A stretch of 64,000 bases of DNA, taken from Pseudoalteromonas haloplanktis ATCC 14393. Lineage in GTDB: Bacteria > Pseudomonadota > Gammaproteobacteria > Enterobacterales > Alteromonadaceae. Below, one piece after another: positions 43,505 through 52,628 of this stretch; within the stretch, counting starts at the first letter, position 1, and each line of letters begins with the position of its first letter. The stretch lies in the NCBI RefSeq assembly GCF_000238355.1, contig NZ_AHCA01000001.1:496001-560000 (forward strand). Direction: 5' to 3'. Both the position numbers and the translations under genes were made by a program. The notes under the pieces are model-generated. The model was not told the DNA's origin. It did not search any database and saw only the letters and a list, made by a program, of their open reading frames with translations.

Positions 43505-45034
43505 ATGCAATTAACACAACAACCCATAACAAAAATAGTCATTGCAGGTGGTGGCACTGCCGGTTGGCTCGCAGCCGCAACATTGAGCTACGCACTTAAA
43601 AAACAAGCCGTTGAGATCACATTAATTGAATCAGATGAAATTGGCACCATTGGTGTTGGTGAAGCGACTATTCCACCGCTTATCGCCATTTTAGAAAGTA
43701 TCGGCATTGATTTAACTGACTTTATCAAACACACGCAAGCCACATTTAAGCTCGGTATTCAATTTACAGATTGGTACAATAAAGGAGAGGCTTATTTTCA
43801 TCCGTTTGGCACCTTAGGTCGTAATATAGATGGTCACGATTTTTATCAATGTTGGTTAAAAGCTGCCGCCGAGGGTGATTCCACACCACTAATGGCGCAT
43901 TCTCCAGAGGCTATATTGGCTCAACATAATAAATTTTTTATCCCCCACGAGGCACACAATACAGCACTGGGTCGCGCTCGCTTTGCCTTACATTTAGACG
44001 CTGGTTTAATGGCACGTTATTTAAGGCGTTATGCCCAAAACAATGGCGTAAAGCGCATTGAAGGGGTTATCACCGATGTGCACCAAGATAATACCGGAAA
44101 TATTTCTCATTTACATGTCAATCAACAGTCTGTTACTGGGGAGTTTTTTATCGACTGCTCTGGTTTTAAAGGCCTTTTAATTGAACAAACTTTGCATGCG
44201 GGTTTTGATGATTGGAGCGACTACCTGCCCTGTAACCGTGCCGTAACGGTACAAACAACTCACAGTAAAACAATCAGCCCTTATACTGTCGCAAAAGCAC
44301 AAAACGCAGGCTGGAGCTGGCACATTCCCTTACAACATCGCATGGGGAATGGTTACGTATTTTGCGATAAATACTGCACTGACCAACAAGCGATAGACAC
44401 ACTCCTTGCAAACGTCACTGGTGAATTGCTAACCCACCCCAAAGTAATTGCCTTTAAAACCGGGGTCCGTAAACAAGCTTGGCTTAAAAATTGTTTAAGC
44501 CTCGGACTCGCACAGGGGTTTATTGAGCCTTTGGAGTCAACGGCTATTCACTTAGTGTCAAAAAGCTTAGCCTTGTTCATTAAAATGTTCCCTGATAACA
44601 GTGACACAAATCAAGTGATCATAGATGAATTTAATCGTCGTATTCACCAAGACTACCTTGAGATCCGCGATTTTTTAGTGCTGCACTATTGCACAACGGC
44701 ACGTAGCGACACGGAGTTTTGGCAACGTTGCGCCTCGATGGCGATACCGCAAAGCTTGCAACAAAAATTAGCTATCTTTAAAGTCGCGGGCACATTAACC
44801 CCAGCGGCTGAGCAATTATTTCAACCCACAAGCTGGTATGCGGTGCTTAACGGCATGCAAGTGATGCCATCACGGTATAATCCGGTACTTGACTCACTCG
44901 ACAGCAATAAGCTCATCCAAAGCTTACACCAAGGCAGTGAAGCGATTGCTCAGGCGGCCTTAACACAGCCTAGCCATGCTGACTTTATTACGCGGTTTTG
45001 TGATGCCAAGGAGATTTATCAAAAGTCAGCGTAG
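43505..45034 (+). CDS. FAD-dependent tryptophan-halogenase-family protein 2
   Basis: 509 aa. A close relative of the preceding protein with the same marks: IAGGGTAGWLAAATL, the Lys region FKLGIQFTDW, the W-x-W-x-I-P motif as GWSWHIP and EPLESTAIHL. The catalytic Lys and Glu positions are occupied. The pair looks like a tandem duplication that has diverged. Reduced flavin must be supplied by a reductase not found in the locus. The 3' end overlaps the ybaK gene on the other strand by 16 bases. The natural substrate and whether it truly halogenates are unknown. Confidence 0.87.
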   Translation: MQLTQQPITKIVIAGGGTAGWLAAATLSYALKKQAVEITLIESDEIGTIGVGEATIPPLIAILESIGIDLTDFIKHTQATFKLGIQFTDWYNKGEAYFHPFGTLGRNIDGHDFYQCWLKAAAEGDSTPLMAHSPEAILAQHNKFFIPHEAHNTALGRARFALHLDAGLMARYLRRYAQNNGVKRIEGVITDVHQDNTGNISHLHVNQQSVTGEFFIDCSGFKGLLIEQTLHAGFDDWSDYLPCNRAVTVQTTHSKTISPYTVAKAQNAGWSWHIPLQHRMGNGYVFCDKYCTDQQAIDTLLANVTGELLTHPKVIAFKTGVRKQAWLKNCLSLGLAQGFIEPLESTAIHLVSKSLALFIKMFPDNSDTNQVIIDEFNRRIHQDYLEIRDFLVLHYCTTARSDTEFWQRCASMAIPQSLQQKLAIFKVAGTLTPAAEQLFQPTSWYAVLNGMQVMPSRYNPVLDSLDSNKLIQSLHQGSEAIAQAALTQPSHADFITRFCDAKEIYQKSA

Positions 45035-45480
45035 TGACCTGAAGTTAGGTTTAATAATACTGATGGAGCAAGTGCGATTTCAAGCCCGCGCTTGCCTGCA
45101 CTCACGTAGATAGTATCAAATTGCTGTGCACTATTATGAAGATAGGTAGCAAGACGTTTTTTTTGCCCCAACGGGCTTACACCACCAAGAACATACCCTG
45201 TACTATTTTCAACTTTTTGTGCAGCTGCCATGTGTACTTTTTTAGCCCCACAAGCTTTTGCTAACAGCTTTAAGTTAACTTGCTGTGTTACCGGTGTAAT
45301 TGCCACAATTAACTGCTGTGTATTCGTTTCAAGTACTAAGGTTTTAAATACTTGCGTGGCTGGTAAGGCTAACTTTTCAACCGCTTCTAAACCAAAACTT
45401 GTCGAATTTGCATCATGCTCATAACTGAGCACTGTAAAGCTGGCTTGGTGTTTTTTTAAAAGCTGTGTTGCGGGTGTCAT
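45019..45480 (-). CDS. ybaK: Cys-tRNA(Pro)/Cys-tRNA(Cys) deacylase
   Basis: 153 aa. YbaK/ProX fold: VLSYEHDANSTSFGLEAVEKL, VFKTLVLET, VNLKLLAKACGAKKVHMA and VLGGVSPLGQKKRLATY with the catalytic-type Lys-Gly elements, ending in SAGKRGLEIALAPSVLLNL. It hydrolyses Cys mischarged on tRNA(Pro). The length is that of E. coli YbaK (159). A single gene convergent with the halogenases, overlapping by 16 bases. A 350-base gap follows with no open frame supported and no recognised element. Confidence 0.92.
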   Translation of the reverse strand: MTPATQLLKKHQASFTVLSYEHDANSTSFGLEAVEKLALPATQVFKTLVLETNTQQLIVAITPVTQQVNLKLLAKACGAKKVHMAAAQKVENSTGYVLGGVSPLGQKKRLATYLHNSAQQFDTIYVSAGKRGLEIALAPSVLLNLTSGHYADF

Positions 45481-45830
45481 CGTTATCCCCTGTAAATTGT
45501 ATTCGTCAAATAATAACAGTCCTTAGCAGCCATCAATAGCAACATAAGGCAATGATTTGCATAATTTATAACCTGCTCATTGGTATTTAACCACACAGCA
45601 ACGAGATAATGAATAAATAAAGCTCCATTGTTCATATTGCTCTAAATCAGAACAGCAAGACCCCATAATAGAAACTAAAAATATTCTATGAATTACCTAT
45701 AAAACATAAACTTAAATAACCTATAACATTAAAGCCTATACAGGAGTTGCGATAATCAGGTGCACTTAGCGGTAACTTTTGGCATTATACTCCCCTAACT
45801 TCACCCATTAGGGTAATAATAGGGATAATA

Positions 45831-46175
45831 ATGTTTTTAGATTACTTTGCTTTAGGGATACTCATCTTTGTTGGTATCTTTTTATTTTACGGCATCATCG
45901 CGCTGCACGACATACCTTACGAAATCGCTAAAAAGCGTAACCACCCACATCAAGATGCCATTCACTACGCCGGTTGGGTAAGTTTATTTACCTTACATGT
46001 ATTGTGGCCATTTTTATGGATTTGGGCAACGTTATGGCGTGATGACCGAGGCTGGGGTTTTAACCATTTACAACAAGAGCACGATGAGTTAGCTACCAAA
46101 GTAGCGAATTTAACAGCAACCGTTGAAGCGTTGCAGTCACAATTAAGTACTAAAAATAATGAAGAAAAGAGCTAA
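45831..46175 (+). CDS. yiaW: DUF3302 membrane protein, YiaW-like
   Basis: 114 aa. Two hydrophobic segments (about 5-28 and 47-68), the first with FALGILIFVGIFLFYGIIALHDIPYE, and a charged coiled tail (QQEHDELATKVANLTATVEALQSQL). DUF3302 with an HlyD-like partner is the yiaW-yiaV arrangement. Four bases separate it from the partner. The function is unknown; with the HlyD-like protein it may form a small efflux or envelope-stress complex. Confidence 0.82.
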   Translation: MFLDYFALGILIFVGIFLFYGIIALHDIPYEIAKKRNHPHQDAIHYAGWVSLFTLHVLWPFLWIWATLWRDDRGWGFNHLQQEHDELATKVANLTATVEALQSQLSTKNNEEKS

Positions 46176-46178
46176 CTA

Positions 46179-47309
46179 ATGGATTTACTTTTAATACTAA
46201 CTTATACCGCTATCTGTGTTGTCGTTTTTAAAGTGTTTGATATTCCATTAAATAAGTGGACAGTACCGACCGCTATGCTTGGCGGTATTGTACTAATTGG
46301 CACCTTGATATTAGTAATGAACTATAACCATCCACATGCCAATATTGCGCGTAACGTTTATGTTACTACACCTATCGTGCCAAATGTACGCGGTATAGTG
46401 AAAACTATCACTGTTGAACCAAATGAAAAGGTTAAAGCCGGCGATTTACTATTTAGTATCGATGCAACTCCCTATCAAGCAAAAGTCAATGAAGCAACAG
46501 CACAATTACAAGATGCAATTCAAGCCGCTAAAGGTTTAGAAGCATCATATAAATCAGCACAGGCTAGCACTCTTAGAGCTAAAGCTGAGTATTTGCGTAG
46601 TAAAGTTGAATTTGAACGCTATGAAGAAGGCGCCAAAAAAGGGGCGTACTCAAAAGGCAGCGTAGATAATATGAAAGGTGTTTTTTACGCAGCTAAGGCA
46701 ACCTATGAGGCAGCTCAAGCCGAAGAGGAACGTCAACGTATCGCATTCGAATCAAAGGTAAATGGCAAGCAAACTATCGTAGCACAGGCTGAAGCCCGCC
46801 TTGAAGAAGCACAGTTTAATCTAGATAGTACCAAAATTTATGCGCCTACAGACGGTTACGTCACGCAACTAACCTTGCGCCCAGGTATGATGGCTGTGCC
46901 TATGCCTTTGCGCCCTGTGATGTCCTTTGTTCATGATGAAGAGTCGCGTTTTGTTGCTTCGTTTAGACAAAACTCAGCACTTCGTTTACAGCCTGGCTAT
47001 GAAGCTGATTTTATTTTCAAAGCTATTCCAGGTAAAACGTTTGCAGGAGAAATTGTATCTGTGCTTCCTGCCATGGCTGAAGGTCAGGTACAAGCACAAG
47101 GCACACTGATAGGTAGCGAGTATTTCCACCGAAATGGCCAAGTGGTTGTGGTATTAAAGCTTAAAGATGATATAAGTGAGTATAATTTACCAAAAGGAAC
47201 CAGTGCTGAGGTAGCTGTCTATTCAGATCACTTTGAGCATGTATCTGTAATGCGTAAAGTATTGATCCGAATGAAGAGCTGGCAAAACTTTTTATTCTTA
47301 GATCACTAA
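46179..47309 (+). CDS. yiaV: HlyD/EmrA-like membrane-fusion protein, YiaV-like
   Basis: 376 aa. Two N-terminal helices (about 3-19 and 33-50), then the biotinyl-lipoyl-like domain VTTPIVPNVRGIVKTITVEPNEKVKAGDLLFSIDATPYQ, a long alpha-helical hairpin (about 95-205), and the returning lipoyl half STKIYAPTDGYVTQLTLRPGMMA. It is the membrane-fusion architecture without its own transporter; yiaW precedes it. The substrate is unknown. A bidirectional terminator follows. Confidence 0.85.
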   Translation: MDLLLILTYTAICVVVFKVFDIPLNKWTVPTAMLGGIVLIGTLILVMNYNHPHANIARNVYVTTPIVPNVRGIVKTITVEPNEKVKAGDLLFSIDATPYQAKVNEATAQLQDAIQAAKGLEASYKSAQASTLRAKAEYLRSKVEFERYEEGAKKGAYSKGSVDNMKGVFYAAKATYEAAQAEEERQRIAFESKVNGKQTIVAQAEARLEEAQFNLDSTKIYAPTDGYVTQLTLRPGMMAVPMPLRPVMSFVHDEESRFVASFRQNSALRLQPGYEADFIFKAIPGKTFAGEIVSVLPAMAEGQVQAQGTLIGSEYFHRNGQVVVVLKLKDDISEYNLPKGTSAEVAVYSDHFEHVSVMRKVLIRMKSWQNFLFLDH

Positions 47310-47328
47310 CAAGTAATATTAATGAATA

Positions 47329-47358
47329 AAAATGGCGCCAATTGGCGCCATTTTTTAT
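47329..47358. terminator. Bidirectional terminator between yiaV and dnaJ
   Basis: AAAATGGCGCCAATTGGCGCCATTTT is an extended perfect palindrome with A- and T-runs on both sides. It ends both convergent transcripts. Confidence 0.9.
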
Positions 47359-47378
47359 TTAAAACGTTAAGAAGTAAC

Positions 47379-48512
47379 TTACTTAGTTAGGTCATCAAAG
47401 AACTTTTTTACACCATCAAAAAAGCCTTTTTCTTTTGGACGATTTTTAGAACCATCCTTACCCATACTTACTTCAAGCTCTTCTAATAACTCACGCTGAC
47501 GTTCATTTAGGTTAACTGGTGTTTCAATCACCACTTTACAGATCAAATCACCAACAGCACCACTGCGTACAGACTTAACGCCTTTACCACGCATACGGAA
47601 CATCTTACCTGTTTGGCTCTCAGCGGGGATCTTTAACTTAGCACGGCCATCAAGCGTTGGCACTTCAATTTCACCGCCTAATGCAGCGGTAGTGAAACCG
47701 ATGGGGACTTCACAATAAAGATTATTACCATCACGCTCAAAAATACGGTGTTCACGTACAGACACTTGCACATACAAGTCTCCCGCTGGTGCACCATGTA
47801 CCCCAGCCTCACCTTCACCAGATAAACGTATACGGTCGCCCGTATCTACACCCGCTGGAATTTTAACTGATAAGGTTTTAGTTTTCTCTACGCGGCCTTG
47901 ACCATGACAGCTATTACATGGATCAGAAATTATCTGGCCTGTTCCCTGACACGTCGGGCAAGTTTGCTGTACTGCAAAGAACCCTTGGCGCATTTGTACT
48001 TGGCCTGCACCGTGACATGTTGTACATATCTTAGGTTTCGAACCTGCTTTAGCACCACTACCATCACAAGGTGAACAGCTTACCCATGTCGGTACTTTAA
48101 TTTCAACTTCTTTACCACGAACCGCTTCTTCTAAGCTTAAGTCCATGTTGTAACGTAGATCAGCACCGCGTTGCTGGCGCGATTGACGACGACCACCGCC
48201 GCCACCAAAAATATCACCGAACACGTCACCAAAAATATCACCAAAATCACCTTGACCGTGCCCACCATGATGGCCGCCACCGCCGTTTTCAAACGCGGCA
48301 TGACCATATTGATCGTACATTTGGCGCTTTTGGCTATCGGTGAGGATCTCGTAAGCTTCTTTTACTTCTTTGAACTTAGTTTCAAGCTCTTTATCGCCTG
48401 CGGTACGGTCTGGATGATATTTCATCGCTAAGCGTTTATACGCTTTTTTAATGTCTCTTTCGCCGGCATCTTTCGCCACACCAAGGACTTCATAATAATC
48501 GCGTTTTGACAT
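47379..48512 (-). CDS. dnaJ: Chaperone DnaJ (Hsp40)
   Basis: 377 aa from ATG 48512 ([13 protein letters not shown]); a GTG three codons upstream is not used. J-domain with HPD ([10 protein letters not shown]), Gly/Phe-rich linker ([20 protein letters not shown]), four C-x-x-C-x-G-x-G zinc repeats ([32 protein letters not shown]) and the C-terminal peptide-binding domains. All are intact. It stimulates the DnaK ATPase and passes clients to it. It lies 214 bases after dnaK in the same direction, in the usual dnaK-dnaJ order, and should be read from the heat-shock promoter upstream of dnaK. Confidence 0.98.
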   Translation of the reverse strand: MSKRDYYEVLGVAKDAGERDIKKAYKRLAMKYHPDRTAGDKELETKFKEVKEAYEILTDSQKRQMYDQYGHAAFENGGGGHHGGHGQGDFGDIFGDVFGDIFGGGGGRRQSRQQRGADLRYNMDLSLEEAVRGKEVEIKVPTWVSCSPCDGSGAKAGSKPKICTTCHGAGQVQMRQGFFAVQQTCPTCQGTGQIISDPCNSCHGQGRVEKTKTLSVKIPAGVDTGDRIRLSGEGEAGVHGAPAGDLYVQVSVREHRIFERDGNNLYCEVPIGFTTAALGGEIEVPTLDGRAKLKIPAESQTGKMFRMRGKGVKSVRSGAVGDLICKVVIETPVNLNERQRELLEELEVSMGKDGSKNRPKEKGFFDGVKKFFDDLTK

Positions 48513-48556
48513 ATCTATCACACTACTCTTTTTATGCTACTGCAGCATTGCTGCGG

Positions 48557-48656
48557 ATAAATCGATAAATCTTATCGATTTACCATTGAATTTTTTAAAC
48601 GAAGTCTGCACGTCTTTACATGCAAAAGGCGCGTCAAGCTTATGCCTGCGCGCCTA
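48557..48656 (-). other. Hairpins in the dnaK-dnaJ intergenic region
   Basis: AAATCGATAA and TTATCGATTT (48560-48583 region) form an AT-rich stem. AGGCGCG and CGCGCCT around a 15-base loop (48628-48656) form a stronger one. No U-run follows the second. They may attenuate or process the dnaK-dnaJ mRNA. Confidence 0.5.
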
Positions 48657-48726
48657 AGTTGTTCATCCTAACTTAAATGACGATACCAGTCATCGTGTTT
48701 TCAGTTAGGCGAAGCGCTCGCAACAA

Positions 48727-50646
48727 TTACTTGTCGTCTTTCACTTCTTCAAACTCAGCATCAACAACATCGTCATCTTGTTTAGCTGATTGTTGCGGTT
48801 GCTCACCAGCGTTACCGCCAGCTTGTTGAGCTTTCGCTTGTGCAATTTCCATTAATTTTTGTGACTTTTCAGCAAGTGCTTGAGTTTTAGCTTCAATCTC
48901 TTCTTTGTTGTCACTCTTAATGGCTGCTTCTAAGTCAACAACAGCGGCTTCGATAGCCTCTTTGTCTTCGCTTGGTAATGCATCGCCAGCTTCTTCGATT
49001 TGTTTGCGTGTACCATGAACCAATGCATCAGCTTGGTTACGAGCTGCAACTAGCTCTTCGAATTTTTTATCGTCTTCTGCGTGTGCTTCAGCATCACGAA
49101 CCATTTTTTCAACTTCTTCGTCGCTTAGACCCGAAGATGCTTGAATAGTGATTTTTTGCTCTTTACCTGTATCTTTATCTTTTGCTGATACATGTAAGAT
49201 GCCATCCGCGTCCACATCAAAAGTAACTTCGATTTGTGGTGTACCACGTTGCGCTGGACGAATACCTTCTAAGTTAAATTGACCTAGAGATTTATTGTCG
49301 CTAGCACGTTTACGCTCACCTTGCAGTACGTGGATTGTAACTGCAGCCTGATTATCTTCAGCGGTTGAGAATGTTTGCGATTTCTTAGTCGGAATCGTGG
49401 TGTTTTTCTCAATTAATGCAGTCATTACTGACCCCATAGTCTCAATACCTAGAGATAATGGTGAAACGTCTAGTAATAATACATCTTTAACATCACCCGC
49501 TAGCACACCACCTTGAATCGCCGCGCCAACTGCAACAGCTTCATCAGGGTTAACGTCTTTACGTGGCTCTTTACCAAAGAACTCTGACACTGTTTTTTGT
49601 ACAAGTGGCATACGTGTTTGACCACCGACAAGGATGATGTCGTTAATATCACTTACAGATAAATCTGCATCAGCAAGTGCACGTTTCAGCGGTTCAATTG
49701 ATTTAAGTACTAAGTCTTCAACAAGTGATTCAAGCTTCGCACGTGTTAATTTCACGTTCATGTGCTTAGGACCTGTTGCATCGGCTGTTACATACGGAAG
49801 ATTTACTTCTGTAGATTGTGCTGATGAAAGTTCAATTTTTGCTTTTTCTGCCGCTTCTTTTACACGTTGCATTGCAAGTGGATCAGTTTTTAAATCTAAA
49901 CCTTGATCTTTCTTGAATTCAGCTACTAAGTAGTTGATAACGCGGTTATCGAAATCTTCACCACCTAAGTGGGTATCACCATTTGTAGCAAGTACTTCAA
50001 ATGTATGCTCGCCTTCAACTTCATCAATTTCAATGATTGATAAATCGAAAGTACCACCACCTAAGTCGTATACTGCAACGATATTCTCGCCTTTGTTTTT
50101 GTCCATGCCGTAAGCAAGAGCAGCAGCCGTTGGCTCATTGATGATACGTTTAACTTCAAGACCCGCGATACGACCCGCATCTTTGGTTGCTTGACGTTGT
50201 GAATCATTAAAGTATGCAGGAACAGTGATAACTGCTTCCGTCACAGCTTCGCCTAAGAAGTCTTCCGCTGTTTTCTTCATTTTTTTCAATACTTCGGCTG
50301 AGATTTGTGGTGCAGCGCGTTTTTCGCCGCCCGCTTCAACCCATGCATCGCCATTATCTGCTTTGATAATTTTGAAAGGCATGATGCCGATATCACGTTG
50401 TACTTCTTCGTCTTCAAAACGACGACCGATTAAACGCTTAATCGCAAATAATGTGTTTGTTGGGTTTGTCACTGCTTGACGTTTTGCAGGTTGACCAACT
50501 AATGTTTCACCATCTTGCGTGTACGCAATGATCGATGGTGTTGTGCGATCGCCTTCCGCATTCTCAATTACGCGTGCTTTATCGCCATCTAGTACCGCAA
50601 CACAAGAGTTTGTAGTACCTAAATCGATTCCAATAATTTTACCCAT
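48727..50646 (-). CDS. dnaK: Chaperone DnaK (Hsp70)
   Basis: 639 aa. The ATPase domain (1-385) starts [18 protein letters not shown] and has the adenosine and phosphate motifs [13 protein letters not shown] and [12 protein letters not shown]; the substrate-binding domain (390-510) and lid follow, with a charged C-terminus rich in Gln and Asp ([16 protein letters not shown], ending [11 protein letters not shown]). Length and ends are normal. It refolds client proteins with DnaJ and GrpE; grpE is not in the window. Start ATG 50646 has GGAGATG-like sequence upstream, and a sigma-32-like promoter lies 47-76 bases farther up. Confidence 0.98.
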   Translation of the reverse strand: MGKIIGIDLGTTNSCVAVLDGDKARVIENAEGDRTTPSIIAYTQDGETLVGQPAKRQAVTNPTNTLFAIKRLIGRRFEDEEVQRDIGIMPFKIIKADNGDAWVEAGGEKRAAPQISAEVLKKMKKTAEDFLGEAVTEAVITVPAYFNDSQRQATKDAGRIAGLEVKRIINEPTAAALAYGMDKNKGENIVAVYDLGGGTFDLSIIEIDEVEGEHTFEVLATNGDTHLGGEDFDNRVINYLVAEFKKDQGLDLKTDPLAMQRVKEAAEKAKIELSSAQSTEVNLPYVTADATGPKHMNVKLTRAKLESLVEDLVLKSIEPLKRALADADLSVSDINDIILVGGQTRMPLVQKTVSEFFGKEPRKDVNPDEAVAVGAAIQGGVLAGDVKDVLLLDVSPLSLGIETMGSVMTALIEKNTTIPTKKSQTFSTAEDNQAAVTIHVLQGERKRASDNKSLGQFNLEGIRPAQRGTPQIEVTFDVDADGILHVSAKDKDTGKEQKITIQASSGLSDEEVEKMVRDAEAHAEDDKKFEELVAARNQADALVHGTRKQIEEAGDALPSEDKEAIEAAVVDLEAAIKSDNKEEIEAKTQALAEKSQKLMEIAQAKAQQAGGNAGEQPQQSAKQDDDVVDAEFEEVKDDK

Positions 50647-50692
50647 GAATCATCTCCAACTTCAAAATTCGTTAATACGTTCGATGACTAGT

Positions 50693-50722
50693 AAATAGGG
50701 ATGCTACAAACTTAATTCAACA
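50693..50722 (-). promoter_or_regulatory. Probable sigma-32 (heat-shock) promoter of dnaK
   Basis: GTTGAAT, then 14-15 bases, then CCCTATTT on the minus strand. The consensus is CTTGAAA, 13-17 bases and CCCCATNT. It sits 47-76 bases upstream of the dnaK start. Confidence 0.6.
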
Positions 50723-50890
50723 GTAAAAATGAAAAAAAACTGATTTTTTATAATTTATTTTCTAAAAAACCCGATTACTTGCCTGTAATGGTGTTTTTTA
50801 CAGCAACCATCACGTTTTTAACGACTGGTCTGACAAGTTTTTATGTGTTATAAAAATATCAATTAATAATAAACACCTCTAAGGATCACC

Positions 50891-51706
50891 ATGCACTTTG
50901 ATCAATTGCTGCAACAAGCCGCGCTGATTGGCAAACAACCCGCTTCTGAACAAGCAAATGCTACCATGCAGTTTCCCGCTAACTGGTGCCAAGGTCGAAC
51001 AGCTTTTGGCGGTTTATCTGCCGCACTACTTTATCAAGCAATGCGACAACAAATTGAACCAAGTCGTCGTTTACTTTCTATAAGCACTAACTTTGTTGGG
51101 CCTTTATTAGCTGACACTGATTTCTCACTCGTTATCGAAATCTTACGTGAAGGAAAAAGTAGTACCCAAGTATTGGCAAAAGCGGTGCAAAATGATCAAG
51201 TAAGTGTGGTTGTACAAGCTTGTTTTGCAAAGTCACGCGATTCTGCAATTAATGTACCGGTCACAAAGAAGATGGATCTCAAGCCTGTCGATGAGCGTTG
51301 CATTTTACCTTTTCAAGCGGGAGCGATGCCTGAGTTCTTTCAACATGTCGACTTATGCCCGCAACAAGGCAGCATGCCGTTTACAGCAGCTAAAACATCA
51401 CATTTAGGCGGCTGGATGAAGTTAAAACAGCCTCCAGCACAATTTAGTGAAGCCCATATTATTGCGCTAACAGATGCATGGCCACCAACTTTGCTGCAAA
51501 TGTTTAATCAACCCGCGCCTGCCAGTAGTATGTCGTGGTATTTAGAGTTTGTAACAACGCCTCAGTTAAGTGCAGACGAATGGCTTGGATTTGAAGCAAT
51601 CACGCATCATTGTAAAGATGGTTATGGTTTAGAGGATGGCTGTATTTGGTCGCAATCTGGTGAGTTGCTCGCACTTACTCGTCAAACCGTTGCATTATTT
51701 GATTGA
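50891..51706 (+). CDS. TesB-like acyl-CoA thioesterase (4HBT_3 type)
   Basis: 271 aa with a double hot-dog arrangement. The N-terminal half has FPANWCQGRTAFGGLSAALLYQAM, and the C-terminal half has HIIALTDAWPPTLLQMFNQ with the D-x-W-P catalytic-type Asp and SMSWYLEFVTTP. It hydrolyses acyl-CoA to free acid; the physiological substrate is unknown. It is single, divergent from dnaK, and its stop overlaps the SBP-like gene on the other strand by 12 bases. Confidence 0.86.
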   Translation: MHFDQLLQQAALIGKQPASEQANATMQFPANWCQGRTAFGGLSAALLYQAMRQQIEPSRRLLSISTNFVGPLLADTDFSLVIEILREGKSSTQVLAKAVQNDQVSVVVQACFAKSRDSAINVPVTKKMDLKPVDERCILPFQAGAMPEFFQHVDLCPQQGSMPFTAAKTSHLGGWMKLKQPPAQFSEAHIIALTDAWPPTLLQMFNQPAPASSMSWYLEFVTTPQLSADEWLGFEAITHHCKDGYGLEDGCIWSQSGELLALTRQTVALFD

Positions 51707-52471
51707 GTTTGGTGCAGTAACTTGCGCGTAGTCACTGCCATCAAACGCCATTATTTTACTGTATTCACCACTTTCAATGATATGGGTCAGCCCCATATCA
51801 AAAATCTCTTGCAGCACTTTACTGGAAAAATAAGCCGGGCGAGGTGCTGCAGGAAAAATAGGGTGAATTGTAATGGCTTGAATTGGGTGTGTTTTTTTAT
51901 ATTGCTGCAAATAATATAAAAACACCCGCTTTTCCAACACCACGACATCAACCCATTCTTTCATTAAGTGATCAACTTGTGCTGCTTGATAAACCACTTC
52001 TTCATAAGAGCGTAATTTAGTTGTTAACGATTTAAATGGCGCAGGAAGAAATTCGGTGGCATGTTGAAATGCAACCACGCTTTTGCCTGATAGGTCATAC
52101 ACGCTATTAATTTTAAAGTTATTTTTCTTTAAACTAACAGCGACATTTTGATAAGCCAATAAACTCTTACTTGAGTAAATTGTAGAGCCAGTTACCCCTG
52201 CATAGTTCATAGCTATATCGACATTCTTTTTCTCAAGCGACTGCCCTGCTCGCTTATTGGACATATAAACGATATCGAGATTGGTGATACCTTGATTTTT
52301 AAACGCTGATTTTAAAATTTGCAATTGTAAGCCACTGTCATCGTGACTGAAGACATAAGGTGGTACAGAGGGGCTTACAGCAACCGTGATCCTTTCGCTA
52401 GGCATAGGAGCAGTTAAGCTCAAAGCAAGTCCACTGTGTAAAATTAAATAAATCGCTATAAAGTATTTCAT
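51695..52471 (-). CDS. Periplasmic SBP_bac_3-like protein
   Basis: 258 aa. Signal peptide (IYLILHSGLALSLTAPM) and a family-3 solute-binding fold: ITVAVSPSVPPYVFSHDDSGLQLQILKSAFKNQG, DLSGKSVVAFQHATEFLPA and VDVVVLEKRVFLYYLQQYKK. The binding motifs for an amino acid (the usual Arg of the GTT-x-x-x loop) are not obvious. No transporter genes accompany it. It is convergent with the thioesterase and divergent from pqiA. The ligand is unknown. Confidence 0.72.
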   Translation of the reverse strand: MKYFIAIYLILHSGLALSLTAPMPSERITVAVSPSVPPYVFSHDDSGLQLQILKSAFKNQGITNLDIVYMSNKRAGQSLEKKNVDIAMNYAGVTGSTIYSSKSLLAYQNVAVSLKKNNFKINSVYDLSGKSVVAFQHATEFLPAPFKSLTTKLRSYEEVVYQAAQVDHLMKEWVDVVVLEKRVFLYYLQQYKKTHPIQAITIHPIFPAAPRPAYFSSKVLQEIFDMGLTHIIESGEYSKIMAFDGSDYAQVTAPNSIK

Positions 52472-52628
52472 TTAACCTCTTTGAATATATGCTTTTATTA
52501 ATAATAGAACAGCATAACGGCATTCTTAGTAACTTAAGCTCATGTTTATTAGACTAGCCTAATTGTTCCAATCTCGCATTTGTATTTAGCCCTGAATTAA
52601 TGCAAACTTGGTTTAATTTATTTCTCCA

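Noticed and set aside
45481-45830. 350-base gap between ybaK and yiaW
   Set aside because: No frame, hairpin or operator convincing enough to report.
49634-50479. Long plus-strand open frames inside dnaK (and similar shadows in rnd, dnaJ, fadE)
   Set aside because: Mirror-image reading of strongly biased coding sequence; no ribosome sites and no family match.
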